This document shows positions 47,276 to 58,162 of a stretch of DNA of 64,000 bases, piece after piece. Position numbers and translations under genes: made by a program. Under the pieces are notes generated by a model. It saw only the letters and a program-made list of their open reading frames with translations. It was not told the origin of the DNA and did not search any database. The stretch is from Galerina marginata (lineage: Eukaryota; Basidiomycota; Agaricomycetes; Agaricales; Galerinaceae), in the NCBI GenBank assembly GCA_023014335.1, contig JAECYW010000006.1:1550001-1614000 (forward strand). Direction: 5' to 3'. Numbering within the stretch: the first letter of the stretch is position 1; every line of letters begins with the position of its first letter.

Positions 47276-48450
47276 TTACTGATGGTACTGACGCCTGATA
47301 ATATGATACACAGTTAATTTATCTTTAATTACCGGAATGGCGATAAATACGAGCGACAGGCTGTTTGAAAAACACGCGTCAAAGTGAGGCTGATATACAG
47401 TTTGCAAGTCTTCTGTGAATGGCCTCTTTCCGGTCACAGCAAGCCGTTTTAACGACTTGAAGCGATGTATTGAACCAGCAACCACGTCCATAAACTCCTA
47501 ATAAATCATTATTAATCTGAGAAGTAACGCTTGGAAAAGACGAATACCTTAGACATTTCTTTGACTTTCATTGCCAGCTCGTACATAGCAGGAAACTGGG
47601 CTGCAATTTCGCTCATGTGTGCCGTCGTAACTTGAAGCGAATGGAACGTGATGAATATCTTCCTGATGGATTCAGAGCGAGGACCGACGTCGATGAAAGG
47701 TTTTATGTGCGTAGATGTCGCCGCCTCGATTAAGACGATAATTCTGTCTATCGGACGTCCGTTAATAATATAACGAATGGCATCCATCGGAACTTTGGAG
47801 GTCCATCCTATGACGTTGAGATTGGGAAGTGAGGGAGGAGGGAGAAGGTTTTTGTCACGTATGGCAGCCGTTAGCGAGGTGGGACATTGCAGTTCCCTCA
47901 ACTGGGTCTGCGTCTGAAGGAAACGGCCCATTGCCGAACTGAATTCCAAAGTGGTTATGAAAGTTTTTAGCTGGAATGTCGTCGGACCGAGCAGACGAGC
48001 CACGTTATTGTCACGGCCATCTGGCTCCATAAGACGCAGCTCAAGATATCGAAGATTCGTAAGATTCTTTAATGCAGTGGTCAGAAGCGTTGCGTAGTCC
48101 CGTAGGACACTACGCAGGGTAATAGCTTTGAGGGGATTCCCGAGCTTCCTTAAGCGCCGGAAGCTTTCCCGTTTAGATAGTGATTTACTGAGTGAGACTT
48201 TCGAAAATTGAATTGTGAGAGACCAGACATAAGGCGCCCGGTCCTTGTAGAAGCAAACAGCTATAAGAAAATCAATGGTGCGAGCTACGTCCATCTTCGG
48301 TATCACGCGGTAAAGTATACGGCTGGAGACGCTGGAGAGGCGCCGACTGGTTAAAGAAACTTGGTACAAGTCATGGTTGGAACAATATACGAGGATTTTC
48401 TCGTACAGCTCGTCCGGAAGGTTGTTGATAGGAGTTGTTAATGCACCCAT
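47276..48450 (-). CDS. F-box protein
   Basis: Exons 47548-48450 and 47276-47497 with a 50-bp intron; 374 residues. The N-terminal F-box is clear: INNLPDELYEKILVYCSN, LYQVSLTSRRLSSVSSRILY. It is followed by weak leucine-rich or alpha/beta repeats (TALKNLTNLRYLELRLME). The role is presumably as an SCF adaptor, with unknown substrate. It is not similar to the F-box gene at 3897-5717 beyond the F-box. Confidence 0.82.
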
Positions 48451-48780
48451 GGATGGTCTGAGAACACAGTGAAGGAGTGAATGACTTTGATGACTGTTCC
48501 GGCGCTTTGTGGGCGGTTAGACACTAATCACAGGCTAGAGATGGTTTCCCGGGTGAAGAGATGTCAGTGAGAAGAACGCTCAGCGGATATAAGTAAGGAC
48601 GAGTGCACGTTGTGTGAGGATGGGACCTGGGTTAGACAAATGCGGCGACCCTGAAGCTTTCAAGAAGCCACGTGGTAATGACACTGCTCAACAAGAGCAA
48701 AGCAATCAAGTACAGAAGCCAGACTAGGACGCCAAGGTCAAACTTCATCCTTTCTTGATCCTTTCAGAATATTGTACACC
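48451..48780. promoter_or_regulatory. Divergent intergenic region
   Basis: 330 bp between the start codons of the F-box gene (-) and the Roadblock gene (+). No specific element is identified. Confidence 0.35.
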
Positions 48781-49408
48781 ATGGTCAGTAGTATCATAAA
48801 GTTGTAATATTTACACAATTTCATATCTACACAGGCTCTCAGATCATCTGCTCAAAACCCACAAGCAACAGCCAGGACGTCTTTCACAGCTCAACCGAAT
48901 GCCTCATCTTCGTCTGCCAACCCATCCCAACCCCCCAACCCGAATGCTGCTATGTCTCCAGAGCTTGAGCAGACGTTATCAATGCTATCATCTCATCGTT
49001 CTGTGCTGGGCTACATGCTCATTACGCGGGGGCTTCATCCAAGTATTATCAGACATTCAGGCGTCGTCTTTGAAGGAGAGCAAGGAAAGCGTTATGCTGC
49101 AGTCGTAGCGCGGATAGTGGAAAGTGTCCAAGCAGGGTTGGAAGAAGTCAGGGCTGATGATGGACTAGGCGCCGCGGCAGGTGAAGCAGATGCGGTGCGT
49201 CATTCTTTGTTTCTCATCATTCTGGGTCCAACTAATTTCTGGAATATAAAGGATGAAGTTCGGTTTATGCGGATACGGACGAAAAGACATGAAATTATGA
49301 TATCTCCAGGTCAGTGTACCCTATTATCCTCGTTAATTTGATTCTTATTGCTCCAACGCCAAAGATGATAGATATCTTCTCGCAGTTCTGCACGATCCCG
49401 CTACATGA
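48781..49408 (+). CDS. Roadblock/LC7 domain protein (dynein light chain type)
   Basis: Exons 48781-48783 (just the ATG), 48835-49194, 49252-49309 and 49365-49408; 154 residues, multiple of three. The Ser/Pro/Asn-rich N-terminus is followed by a Roadblock domain: LSMLSSHRSVLGYMLIT, YAAVVARIVESVQAGL, DEVRFMRIRTKRHEIMISPD and RYLLAVLHDP, ending near the C-terminus as in dynein light chain Roadblock. Role: cargo-binding or regulatory subunit of cytoplasmic dynein, or a related GTPase scaffold. The last two introns both end in AAG, and the domain is only continuous with these acceptors. Confidence 0.85.
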
Positions 49409-50925
49409 AGTTCTCAATATGCGACTCTCAAATCCGCCATTCGTAATATTTGTAATTTTAACAATCATACCCGCATCTCGGTCATATCATCCGGTTGTCC
49501 CAATCCACGAATAACAAGGCTCCAAGGACAGAAACCAGAATTGATCTATGGCACCAAGATGGTTGGAAGTCTCGTCGATTATTGCGCTCTAAGCCATCGT
49601 TTCTGAAAAACCTGCTGGAATCCAGGTCGAACAGAAGCATCGGAACGTTGTTCATTTCAGACACTTTACACGTCCATTGCGCCGATCTGACACCAAACCC
49701 CTTGCCGACCATAAAGGCAGTCTACAGTCAGCGTCCCTGGCAACGCAACAGTTTTATACTTCCCTCCACGTAGCCAGGACAGTGGGAAGTCTGGTTCTAA
49801 CTAACCATTTTAATACGGTTTATGAACATTTCCTCAGGATTGACCTGTTTACCTCTTCTGTAATTACAAACGATGGAAGTGATAGCTGGTAGAACCCTCT
49901 GGATCCAGTTCACCTGCCTTCACATAACCTTATTGCTTGTCGACGAGTGGAAGCTCGAGATGTGGTGAACAACACATTTATTCATTGCATTTTTGCAATC
50001 CGAAGACAAGGAATTTCGAGATTAGGTCGGTTTCTGTCTGTCCAATCATCGCTGGTGAGTACTGTAAGATCTTCAAGCAAATAAGTTATGTTTGAATATT
50101 TTATCGAGCCTAGTGTCAGGGCTAAACACACAATGAATCGTTCGGGTTGGCTGGATCTACCTGATTTTTCGATTATTGTAAAAGCTCTGGAGTTCTATCT
50201 TGCCGTTTCAGTTTGCTTTGTCTTGCCCATCTTTTCCTTCGCAGAGCATTCTTTTTGATCGACTCGCTGAGAGGTCGAAATCACATAGGACACATGCCCC
50301 ATCAACATTGCACATCACATTGACTAGGCTTGAGTTGATGATGTGACGAAGACCCTCAGGCTGATTCCACCAAATGAGCGTCGTCTGAGGGTCGAAAATA
50401 GGTCAACATGTTATGTGGTCAATGAGCGTCAGAGCAGAAACTTTACAATTTTAAACCACGCCCTGAATAACAAATCTGGCGCCAGAGAGCGTAGTGCACA
50501 GTAATATCGATGGTCTTGTTAGTCCATTCGGCTCTGGTTTGCGCAAGGTTTGCGGCCTTCCGTCTTCAAATAAATTCTTGGTATCTAAACCCGAAGAACA
50601 TCTATTGAGTCATGGGGAAGGATTGGAAAAATATAAGATTCTTATGTAAGTTCGCAACTTGAACGATCAAACAAAGATACAGATTTAGAAGTAATTTCCC
50701 GATTGGGTTGAACGGTCGGTCACCTGAGAGCGCTAATTCTCAGTCACATGATCAATACTCCCGAAATTCGAATACCGACTAGCAGCGACTGGCAAGTTCT
50801 GGAATGAAATGCCCCTGACCATTTTGCCCTTTTAAACCCTACCACCGCCAAACCGCCGCTTCCCTTCCCAATTATTCCCTGGACAACCACCTCATCCAGA
50901 TAACAAGGCTCACTCTGTTTTTGAT
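49409..50925. other. Intergenic, no gene seen
   Basis: 1.5 kb with short frames only. The last 100 bp before 50926 are pyrimidine-rich and look like a promoter/5' UTR for the start at 50926. Confidence 0.45.
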
Positions 50926-51010
50926 ATGTCTCTCAAATTAACTCCAGGTGAGCTCCTTCGGTCTTGATTGAAATATTACACTAGACGCAAAAGCACTTTT
51001 TGAGAGATGA
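50926..51010 (+). pseudogene. Truncated gene start (5' exons only)
   Basis: A well-formed start: pyrimidine-rich leader, ATG at 50926, a short exon encoding MSLKLTP, a GTGAGC donor at 50949 and a TAG acceptor 37 bp later, continuing as DAKALFER and then an immediate stop. AT-rich sequence follows. This looks like the first two exons of a gene cut off by an insertion or deletion. The 37-bp intron is shorter than the local norm, so the structure is not certain. Confidence 0.35.
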
Positions 51011-51406
51011 AAAAAGTGATTCTCAACCATTTAAAAATAATGACTTTATTGCGGACCAAAAACTGTATGGGCAATCATAGCTTGAGAATTATTTTTATAA
51101 TACATTTTACCAATGAAAGTTTTCGGTCAACCTATCCACATTAGTTGACCTGTAAAATGTGGGTCTAGGTATCTTATTTAAGAGAAATATAGGACTAAAT
51201 TTATTTGAACTTTCCGGGACCTGCCAATTATATCTGTAGGATAGGCTAAATCTGTGTTCGAAATCCATGGTGACATTTTATTTAGAGTATTCCCTGTTTG
51301 TGGTACGAAGATATTATTTATAACTTCTAGTTTACTGTTTGGCGATATTCTAACTGTTTTTATTTATTTTCAGGGATAGGACATCCACCATCAAATTATT
51401 CTTAAT
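51011..51406. repeat. AT-rich block
   Basis: About 400 bp clearly more AT-rich than the neighbours, with no open frame of note. A short imperfect inverted match occurs between sequence near 51012 (ATTCTCAA) and near 51085 (TTGAGAAT). It could be a small insertion or degraded transposon; no clear terminal repeats or target duplication are visible. Confidence 0.35.
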
Positions 51407-51439
51407 TCAATGTACAATATTTGTCATTGCTACGACATT

Positions 51440-51800
51440 TTTCGTAAACCGAAAAAACAATAAGCAACGTAGACTTTTCCTATTCCTTTTCAGACGCCAA
51501 AGAGCCACGCCAAAAATTGGGCCTTTTAGAATGATAAAAATGATTAACAGGTACTGGCCACGTACCTTCCAAGTACTTGACCCATAGGACTCCGCTGAAA
51601 ACATGGGCGGCCATCAGACCTCCTGTGTTAACAAGGCAAGCAAAGCTTAAGAGAAGTCCGACGATGACCGAAATTAAGCGCCCACAGACTTTCTACGTTT
51701 CCCAGACGAGGCCGATAATATTATAGTGCCTTGATACGGTGCTGATAATTTGTGAGGCCGAAAGGTGCATAGCGTCGAACCTGATAGGACGTTGTTCAAC
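51440..51800 (-). CDS. Possible small membrane protein, partial
   Basis: The - strand has a hydrophobic, protein-like stretch (LISVIVGLLLSFACLVNTGG, then MAAHVFSGVLWVKYLEG) around 51570-51700. It can join across an intron starting near 51554 (donor GTACGT, AAG acceptor) to a basic segment ending near 51407. The 5' end is unresolved. It may be the 3' part of a gene with exons to the right or an independent short gene. Family not recognised. Confidence 0.3.
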
Positions 51801-52011
51801 TTGTTGAACTTCGAACCTCGAACCTTGCATGGCTTTAAAGGGATTGAAGAACATTTTTCATGCGGGAGATAATGATACAGCATCAAGTAAAACTGGAGAT
51901 CCTCAAAATATCGCGTTCCACTGCCCCATTGCCGGCCCCAATTTCTCAGATTATTCGTCCTCCACGTACTGGTAGAATCGTTCGATCCGTCTTGGAAGGT
52001 CGGTCGGTGAA

Positions 52012-52973
52012 TCAAGCGCCTCCGTCATAGCCGACGGTCAGGTCCTGGCGAAGTGCGACCCAGGCGGCACTGAGTGCTTGTTCAAGCGCGATGATTTCTT
52101 GACCGCGTGGCTCGGAATTGATAAGGCAGACAGCGGTGGGCATGACGAAAAGTAAGTAACATATGTGAATGACTAACCTGAGGAGGTCGACTAGAAAGGG
52201 TAGTCAGATAAGAAAGTAAATTCAAAGGACCATTTCCTACCGGGAGGAAAGATGTTAATTTTGAGAGGCCTCCTGGGAGGTAGTCATTCAAGAGGAGTCG
52301 GTAAGCGCCTATATAAATTGAGCCGGAGAGAAATAATGGAAGAGGGACGGGATGTAGTGCTTCGTAAAATTTGTCCTTTGAATTGAGGAACAAAATGGGA
52401 ATATAATCGCCCATAGAACAGAGATGCCAAGGAAGCGTGAACGACCCATGAGGAAATCCACACGTTTCATCCCACTGCGTTTTTCGGATTGGTATGTCCT
52501 ATTGCTGCGATGCCTTCTGTAACGCCACTCGTAGGCTTCTTGAGCGCGCTGTTGGTCATGATAGGAGAGGAATGAGTAGAACTCCGTCGTAGTGAACGTG
52601 CTGGGCCTTTCCCCGACACAATTACGCTCAACTCTGACCAGCCTTTCAGAAACCAGAAACGGTGTAAGTCAAAATTTTGGTATGGACCCTGGCATCACGT
52701 AACACTTACCCATTATGGAACCTCTTCCCAAAAACAGGCGTAGATTTCGGATCTGCGGACACGTCACCGCTTAGTAGAATCGAATCTGCGGTGCACTTCA
52801 CCGCCCTTTGTACGATCTCAGGCAAATCTCAGGGCGCAGAAATCCCTTTTTGTTATTCGTCGGGTAACCAGGTACTTTTGTGAAAGCGAACAATTTGAAG
52901 AGCACCAAACCAGTTCCTGACTGGCGGTGCTAATTTCCATCAGTAACGGTCGTCTATTCTTGGTACTGTTCAT
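52012..52973 (-). CDS. Hypothetical multi-exon gene, structure unresolved
   Basis: Protein-like stretches follow one another leftwards: ATG at 52973 (MNSTKNRRPLLMEISTAS), a segment with TADSILLSGDVSADPKSTPV, one with TEFYSFLSYHDQQRAQEAYEWRY, one with YEALHPVPLPLFLSGSIYIG and NDYLPGGLSKLTSFLP, and a last one (ALEQALSAAWVALRQDLTVG) ending in a stop at 52012. Joining them needs AAG or GAG acceptors at several points, and at least one junction does not keep frame in my model. Either introns are unusual here or the gene has begun to decay. Function unknown. Confidence 0.4.
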
Positions 52974-53187
52974 GGAAGCCTGGATTCGATATGCGTACAA
53001 TAGGCGTACAGGAGAATGTGTGTGTGATTTATTCTTTGAAAGTTGACAAAGTGAAAAAATCGACTGGTCGTGCTCCAATTGAGATAAGGCCTATCCTACG
53101 TGTAAGCAGTCCCGTAAGTCGAATAACCCTTCTGTCTCATGAAATTCCCGGCTGGGGCTGAATTTCAAAATTTAATATTCAATAGTA

Positions 53188-54466
53188 TCACTCGCTAAAT
53201 AACATGAGAAGAAGAACAATCATAAGCCCTACGAAAACTCCTTTCCAATTGATGGCACGTTGTGGTTGCTCCCTATAGGTACCCTTCTTCAGATTCCATG
53301 CGAGCTCCCACTGTCTCAGGATGTTTACCACACCCAGTCTTGCGGCTGTCTGATGGGGTAGCGAAGACCAAGGTTCAGAAAATAGGAAGTGCGCTGCTTC
53401 ATCCTGTCGCAGGCGGCGGATATCGGACTCCTTAAATGCAAATCCGCCGCGGAGGTCAGGGATATGAAAGCAAAGAGGGTTATAGGGTATTTTCGTCGCC
53501 CCGGCTAGGACTGCTAGCCAACGTGTGTCCGGAAGATTTCCTTGTCCATGGGTTAGGATCACTGAGGGAAAACTTGAGCTTTAGAACTTGGTCCCTCAAA
53601 AGGGAGAAGGCATACCCGTTGTCCCTTTATCCCATTTCCCCTTTTCTATCACAGAAAGTGCCAAAGGTGATTTTCTATCTGAGAAATGTTCTCGTTAGGA
53701 AACAAGCTGACGAACTGAAGGCCAAGCGTACCCGTTATACGTATTACAGCCGCAAGAATCACTCCTTGCTGCGCAGCATAGAAATGAGCGACCCTTTTAG
53801 TGTGTTTGATGATGTCTGAAAATCCTGCTTCCCTGAGTCCTATAAATTTATCAGCTTCCTCGAAGCGACCTCTATCGAAAAATACAGAAAACTTGCCTGG
53901 AAGATCAACAATTGTAATTTCTTTTGATGAAAACGACGGAGCCAGTAGTTCCACATAAATCACACCTCGGGAAGGTATGGAAGAATGCAACATATTGGAA
54001 TAGCTGTGGGCGACCGTAATTTCATCCATTGAAAGAATCGCTTGTATATCCTGGCCGGGGGAGAACCCGGCTATTTCGGCTTTCCTAAGAAGGCGTAACA
54101 ATTGAGCTGGGCTGTAGCACGGACCCTCGTCACTGAGGGAAAAGAAACTGTGAACACGAAGTTTTTCGGAGTCGAAAATTTTCGGGAAGAAGTAGCCAAC
54201 AGAGACCTTCGCCGACCAAGTGTGAGTGTCAGACCGACGTATGTTCCACTCAACAGGACATGTTGTGCTAGTCCCTAATAGAACCTGGGTCCCATTATGA
54301 TTAGGGTAGGACAACGAAATTGACCAATTGTCATACCCCTGAAACACTGGCCACAAGTGTCGATTTACCTTGTAATTGATGAGTTAGGATGAGACGACGG
54401 CTGGAATTAGTGTGCGAGCTTACCGCTGGCCCTAGGTCCGACAAGGATAACTTTAGGATGCAACAT
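53188..54466 (-). CDS. Minimal dynamin-like GTPase with C-terminal membrane anchor
   Basis: Exons 54424-54466, 54337-54368, 53897-54284, 53732-53839, 53616-53678 and 53188-53561; 335 residues, multiple of three. P-loop GPRASGKSTLV; switch I with GTSTTCPVEW (Thr present); switch II ITIVDLPGL; then ILTHGQ at the place where dynamins have TKxD (G4). The downstream segment DEAAHFLFSEPWSSL matches the region after the G domain in fungal dynamins. The stalk and GED are absent; instead the protein ends with a membrane segment (WKGVFVGLMIVLLLMLF). The intron 53840-53896 is GC-AG and splits DLPG. The intron before the P-loop ends in AAG. It may act in membrane remodelling or be a decayed paralogue with altered nucleotide specificity. 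Confidence 0.75.
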
Positions 54467-54775
54467 CTGCGCTTCTAGGTGAACGGCGGTGCTGGGGTGG
54501 AAGGACTTCCTTGTTGATTGCACACAGCGTAGCGACAGATGGTGGTATTCTTATACTATTTCAGACGGTCCGGCAGCTGTTATCATCCATCACGACCAGG
54601 ACACCCTGAGCTGACACCCTGATCATTTGCTCCTTGTTTAGGTCGAAAGGCCTATTCTGGTAATAAGTCTGAGTTGTTTTTTGTCGTCTCATCGACGATG
54701 TGAATTACGAAACCTCATTGACAGCTCCATTTCTTCCCCTTATTCTGTTTCCGTTCGCTTGTCGCTTTCAACATT

Positions 54776-55194
54776 TTACAAAGTTAACCAAATCCAATCT
54801 GGAGCCTTGCCAGATGGGGTACGCAAGGAGGATTGGTGGCCACCACTCGCAATTTCCTCCCAACCTTTGAGCTTGTTGAGAATCACCATTTCACGATACG
54901 CGTCCCCGTGTTTCTCCCGTAGATGGTTCCGAATGTTTGTTGTCTGACCGTCACAGCATTTCCAAGCAGCCCAGTCTTTTCCACTGACAACCGCATTCAA
55001 TGATTTCATCAAGAAGAAAAAGGACAAGCAGGAACTTACCAGCAAAGCCGACACGCTACGAACTCAGCGTCCTTTGGCCGATCGTAAAAGATATCGCAGT
55101 CGGGTGACGAAGATGTAATTACAGCTGTGGGTTTTTCCTTTGAAATAGCTCGTTTAACAAAAAACCATACATCTGTCGCTTTCGACCCGCTCAT
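54776..55194 (-). CDS. BED-type zinc finger protein
   Basis: Exons 55040-55194 and 54776-54983 with a 56-bp intron; 120 residues. One BED-like finger: start ATDVWFFVKRAI, then ACRLCC, and WKCCDGQTTNIRNHLREKHG (two Cys pairs and the His pair). BED fingers bind DNA and are typical of hAT transposases and of host proteins derived from them. No transposase domain follows and no terminal repeats were seen, so this is a stand-alone finger or remnant of a domesticated transposase. Confidence 0.7.
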
Positions 55195-55395
55195 CTTCTC
55201 CCAAGGAAGAATCGAGCCAAGTCCAATTCCAGATAGGCCGGGGTGTTGGACAATTGAGAAGTTGACAGGGGCAGTGAAAGGGCCGACGCCTGGGATATAA
55301 GTCGAATTGTCGAGCGAAATATGTAGTGGCGGTTGTGCTTCGGTCGTTTGACTGGACGAGATGGGGTGAGTGGTGGGTAGTACCTGATAACGGAG

Positions 55396-56014
55396 TCACG
55401 AGGGTGCAGGACTTGAGGCTGCCGGCCTTATATTCTCCGCAATTGCACCTCGTGCACGTTTTGAAGTCGTGGCAGCAGCGGCGTTGTTTGAAGCAGGTCG
55501 TTTTCGTGACGAACCCTCAGAGCGGGATGCGGGTCCTGAGGCAAAATTTTGTTGAGACGGCCCAAGAGGTACTTGTTGAGTTGGGGTACTGGGTTGAGAC
55601 GCAAACGTGTGGTGGAACTGCAATGGGGCGTGGTAGGTACCAGTTTGCGAGCCTTCAATGGAGAGAGCATTAGGCGCATAAGATGGGTGATGATAATAAC
55701 CCTCTGGCGCAGTGGGTGGGTGTGGATGTTTGTTGATAAGTGAGTCGATAGGTCGCAACTGGCGGAAACGACCCCCGGATTTGGGGGATATCATCTGAAG
55801 AGGGATCCATGCGTCGGCACCTCTCCAACTTGAGCAATTTATACACTATACTCACCGCTCCAGTATTCAGGCTCGACGGAGAGACCCTCGTTGCGCTGTA
55901 AACATAAATTCAAGCAACTAAAAGATTCTAGTCAACAGGAGCTGCAATAAACCAGAGAGTGCGACTCACCTTCCAATAATCCCACCTAAATTGAGGACTC
56001 GCCTCCGTTTTCAT
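55396..56014 (-). CDS. Small Ser/Pro-rich hypothetical protein
   Basis: Proposed exons 55970-56014 (MKTEASPQFRWDYWK), 55856-55895 (RNEGLSVEPEYWS) and a third starting at 55794. The first two join well. The third has two open frames. The splice phase favours a short one ending near 55670, but the longer frame to 55396 has a more natural composition (GRFRQLRPIDSLINKHP, a basic SSRKRP/SKRARG stretch suggesting nuclear location). Function unknown. Confidence 0.4.
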
Positions 56015-56381
56015 TCACTTCATCCTAACACCATTGAAAACAATAGCCCTCTTTGACCCCTTTATTTGAGCTTTCATGACTCAGTAGAGCATATGAGAAT
56101 CATAATGATATTGTGGAAGGGGGGTCAGGAGAGTAGATGAAGGTATAGTGATAAGACAACGATGATGGATGACCGAGGAAAGAGGCAACGTCACTGACAC
56201 AAAATAGGAAATATTACAAAGTTGGCAAGTCAGGGAACTCAAGCGAACTCAAGCCACTGAATAAGGTTAGACTGAAACTCAAGCCCGCTCAGAACTCAAG
56301 CCAGCTCAACTCGCGGCAACACTACTTATAGTATAGATACCTAATCTTACACCGCAAATAAATTCATGCTGAATATATCTT

Positions 56382-57286
56382 TTATTTCGAATACTCAAGT
56401 AATGCCTTAACCATCCCATCTCTCTCAGGACCCGTGAGTCTCGCTGTGAGCCCCTGATACCAGTTTCGGATGAATATGAAAGGTATGAGGAGAAACCTTT
56501 CTCGATTAATATCGAATTTGTTGACCTCTTCCAACGTTATCCCTAAATGCGAGACGATGCTAACAGCCAGGATGCTGGGGTCGAACAGGAATTTTTTTCG
56601 GGGAGTGTCATCAAACTCTTTCAAACAAATCGCGAACCAATCTGCTAGAGCTGAGGATTGTATGACATCACCTTGAAGCCTACGGCCTTGCAAATACTCC
56701 ATACAGCTGGATACAACTTTCAACGTGAGAGTAGTAAAAGAGAGCTCGCGAGCTTCTTCTTCCACCAAAGAGATCGGGTCAGTCCATCGTATGAATAGCA
56801 AGCACGGGTCGGTATTGAGGGTAAGGAGCTCCCGAGCAATTTCATTGGGCGCATCTGAGTTAACGAAACTCCCTGTGTCGCTTCCAATGGTTACCAGTCG
56901 GGACGGATGTTTAGAATTCAGCCTAAGGTGCAGAAAGATCGGTTCTCGTCACCAAACGAGGTAAAGCAAGGCAGGACATACGCAGGGCCGACACTGAGAA
57001 AACCGCGACCAGGCCATATCAATAGGACCACAATTTCCAAATTATCCAATACGCCTGAAGGTGGTCAATCATTTGAGCATGAACCCAAGTAAATACTGTC
57101 TCTCATACCTGGCCCAAGCCACAAGCAAATCTGAAGACCATCGAGTTTTTGAGATAAACTTGATGGGAGATAACTGATACTGAAGTAATCTCCAAGGGAT
57201 GAAAATGTAGCAGCCTGAGCAAGTTGGAGAATGACATAGCCAAATTCAGGCTGCTGGGAGGTCGAGATAGAGTCGCTGGTTGACAT
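56382..57286 (-). CDS. Hypothetical protein
   Basis: Model: 57109-57286, 12-bp exon 56982-56993, and 56382-56944; 250 residues, multiple of three. It begins MSTSDSISTSQQPEFGYV and includes LNSKHPSRLVTIGSDTG and a C-terminal alpha-helical part (LADWFAICLKEFDDTPRKKF). The short middle exon and the GAG acceptor before 56944 lower confidence in the join. An open frame to the right (57293-57481) may be an alternative 5' exon. No domain recognised. Confidence 0.5.
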
Positions 57287-57481
57287 GTTGGGTCAGATGG
57301 TGGTAGGTGAATGGCTGCCAGTGCTCTTGGATTCTTCGAACTTGAAGAGAAACGTAATATATTTCATGTGGCCGAGATCTAGAGTTGGATAAAACCTGTG
57401 CCATTGGGTGGCTTCCCATTGCGTCCAGGCTCTAGACGCGTTTCTACACATCTCTGACACGCGCCGCATGTCTGCCAACAT

Positions 57482-58162
57482 CCCAGAATGAACAAGAACA
57501 AACGCGAACGTAGTGACTCATCGGGGAATCGAATCTATAGATTCAGATTTAGATTTACACCACTTGGACCCACAGGGGATCTGCGGAGAAAGGGAGATAA
57601 TGCAGGTTCACTCTCCAAGAATAATCTAGACTTCCAAATTCGACGGTGAGGTCTGCCCTCGTGATTTGTTTCAGAAGGACAGAACCAATTCACGCTGGAT
57701 ATTTCTTAATGTGGAAACAATTGCCAAATATGGACTTCCTGAGGCACTTTTGAAAATGCAGGCAGGCTCATCATAGGCGGACGTCTGTTGGTGACAAGAG
57801 GGCACAAGGGCTATAAAACGAGTATTTATTCCTGGAATCAAACCGTCCGTTGCTTCGAATTAAGTATGTCAAAGTTATGGGTGCGTCACTTTGGCTTTCT
57901 GGTCTACTCTCTCTGACCAGAGTTTGTGCTGCCTGTTGGTAGAGTCGCCCGGCTTTTCCGTTCACCAATATTTCGCCTTCGGACCAGGCGGAACTAGGAC
58001 CAACCTTGCATGGCTCTACAAGGGCCTCCAATCGAGGACCACAAACCCCTCAGAGGCTCCCGGTATGTGCTTGAGTCGTCTCATACGGCACAATGTGCCT
58101 TACTAACAACTTAGCAGTCGCAATTAGAAACCCAGGCTCCTCCTACCCTACCAGACGACCCA
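57482..58162. other. Intergenic
   Basis: No supported gene. Possible earlier exons of the gene at 58163 (an open stretch around 58015-58065 and 58115-58162) could not be joined in frame. Confidence 0.4.

Noticed and set aside
55154..55399. 81-codon - strand frame upstream of the BED gene
   Set aside because: Low-complexity composition and overlap with the BED gene leader; no splice link.
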